Assembly (NCBI GenBank): GCA_029881015.1
Contig: JAOUNK010000187.1
Span: 1-6,648 of the forward strand
Source of the DNA: Gammaproteobacteria bacterium
Lineage (GTDB): Bacteria > Pseudomonadota > Gammaproteobacteria > Steroidobacterales > Woeseiaceae
DNA length: 6,648 bases
Direction: 5' to 3'
In this document: positions 5,688 to 6,648 of the stretch, in pieces
Numbering within the stretch: position 1 is the first letter of the stretch
Layout: every line of letters starts with the position of its first letter
Position numbers and translations under genes: made by a program
The notes under the pieces: model-generated
What the model was told of the DNA's origin: nothing
Databases searched by the model: none
What the model saw: only the letters and a program-made list of their open reading frames with translations

Positions 5688-6648
5688 GATTTCCGGTGTT
5701 TCCGACACGACGTCGGCGTTTTGCGCACGATTGCGCAGGTAGTGGTCCATGACAACGAGCGCCACCATGGCTTCCGCGATAGGCGTGGCACGCAACCCCA
5801 CACAGGGATCGTGCCGACCTACGGTTACGATCTCGGTCTCCTGGCCTTGCTTGTCGATCGTCTTGCCGGGCCTGGTGATACTCGACGTCGGCTTGAGCGC
5901 AATGCTCGCCAGGAGATCCTGGCCCGACGAAATCCCCCCGAGCGTGCCGCCGGCGTCATTCTTGCTGAAGCCCGAGGCGGACATTTCGTCGCGATGTTCA
6001 CTGCCGTGCTGCGTGACGGCCGCGAAACCGGCACCGACCTCGACACCCTTGACCGCATTGATGCTCATCAGTCCATGCGCGAGATCGGCCTCGAGTTTGT
6101 CGAATACGGGCTCACCGAGTCCCGGGGGCAGGCCGCGCGCCAGCACGCTGATCTTGGCGCCGATCGAGTCACCCTTTTCACGGAGTTCGTTCATAAAATT
6201 CTCGAGCTCCTCGAGCTTCCCGGGATCCGCGCAGAAGAACGGGTTGTCGTCGACGATCGAAAGGTCTTTCGCCGCCAGCTTGATCGGACCCAGTTGCGCC
6301 ACGAACCCTTTGATAACGATGCCCGCTCGTTCCTTCAGGTACTTGCGCGCAATAGCGCCGGCCGCGACCCGCATGGCCGTTTCGCGCGCCGACGACCGGC
6401 CCCCGCCGCGGTAGTCACGTATGCCGTATTTCTGTTGGTACGTGTAGTCGGCGTGACCCGGGCGAAACTTGTCCTTGATGTCGCCGTAGTCCCTGGAACG
6501 CTGATCCGTGTTTTCGATGAGCAGGCCGATCGGCGTGCCCGTGGTCTTGCCTTCGAATACGCCCGAGAGAATGCGGACCTGGTCCGGCTCGTTGCGTTGC
6601 GTGGTGTGCTTGTTACGCCCGGGACGACGACGATCGAGGTCGACCTGG
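5685..6648 (-). CDS. aroC: Chorismate synthase, lacking the first ~41 residues (5' end beyond window)
   Basis: Last enzyme of the shikimate pathway. It eliminates phosphate from EPSP to give chorismate and needs reduced FMN. The frame is open from the window edge to TAG at 5687-5685, giving 320 residues that align collinearly with E. coli AroC from about residue 42. Visible marks are DLDRRRPGR, TTQRNEPDQVRILSGVFEGK, GLLIENTDQRSRDY, FRPGHADYTY with the catalytic histidine equivalent to His106, DYRGGGRSSARETAMRVAAG (family signature 2), SINAVKGVEVG, LGGISSGQD, LKPTSSITRPG, and the C-terminal RHDPCVGLRATPIAEAM (signature 3). The missing part should contain the GESHG signature. The methionine at 6374 is internal and not a start. 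No damage is seen. It is followed after 4 bases by asd, indicating co-transcription and translational coupling. Confidence 0.97.
   Translation of the reverse strand, partial: QVDLDRRRPGRNKHTTQRNEPDQVRILSGVFEGKTTGTPIGLLIENTDQRSRDYGDIKDKFRPGHADYTYQQKYGIRDYRGGGRSSARETAMRVAAGAIARKYLKERAGIVIKGFVAQLGPIKLAAKDLSIVDDNPFFCADPGKLEELENFMNELREKGDSIGAKISVLARGLPPGLGEPVFDKLEADLAHGLMSINAVKGVEVGAGFAAVTQHGSEHRDEMSASGFSKNDAGGTLGGISSGQDLLASIALKPTSSITRPGKTIDKQGQETEIVTVGRHDPCVGLRATPIAEAMVALVVMDHYLRNRAQNADVVSETPEI

Noticed and set aside
5681..5803. Longer asd start at 5803 (41 extra residues)
   Set aside because: The extension lies inside the conserved C-terminus of aroC and lacks family similarity. The 340-residue form from 5680 begins exactly at the Rossmann strand, as in relatives.
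5749..6414. Plus-strand open frame of 221 codons opposite aroC
   Set aside because: A shadow of the conserved chorismate synthase frame; low-complexity Ser/Pro/Ala composition and no family resemblance.
1..6648. Mobile element, prophage, CRISPR, toxin-antitoxin or defence cassette
   Set aside because: Every part of the window is accounted for by five conserved housekeeping or pilus genes with short junctions. No transposase, integrase, spaced repeats or composition break was seen.

Overview
The window is a compact block of conserved genes, all read from the minus strand. In transcription order (high to low coordinate) they are aroC (5' end cut by the window edge), asd, fimV, truA and accD (3' end cut by the other edge). 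Protein sequences and gene order point to a gammaproteobacterium with a fairly GC-rich chromosome (about 60% by eye). FimV, the pilus and polar-hub protein, is characteristic of that group, and the aroC, asd/usg, truA and accD products resemble their gammaproteobacterial counterparts closely. I cannot assign a genus from this window.

Layout: 5685-6648 encodes chorismate synthase, lacking roughly its first 41 residues. Four bases later asd (4658-5680) encodes an aspartate-semialdehyde dehydrogenase of the Usg-like branch, with its catalytic cysteine intact. A 77-bp intergenic region follows (4581-4657). It carries a good sigma70-type promoter, whose -35 and spacer overlap the end of asd, plus a GC-rich hairpin and a clear ribosome binding site. 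Then comes the very large fimV (1227-4580, 1117 codons), truA (423-1205) after 21 bp, and accD (1-415, 138 codons present) after 7 bp. There is no gap above 300 bp, and I found no RNA gene, mobile element, CRISPR array or prophage feature.

How the genes relate: aroC and asd supply branch-point steps of aromatic and aspartate-family amino-acid synthesis. fimV-truA-accD look like a second transcription unit linking a cell-pole/type IV pilus scaffold, a tRNA pseudouridine synthase and the carboxyltransferase beta subunit of acetyl-CoA carboxylase. The grouping is old and shared with relatives, so the functional link is probably positional rather than a pathway.

This is mostly ordinary housekeeping DNA and I do not see an undescribed multi-gene system. 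The points worth a second look are the repeat-rich acidic half of FimV, the fimV promoter and leader, the direct truA-accD junction where trp genes or dedA sit in some relatives, a C7 tract at the end of truA that could connect it to accD in the +1 frame, and an active-looking Asd in the position that E. coli gives to usg.
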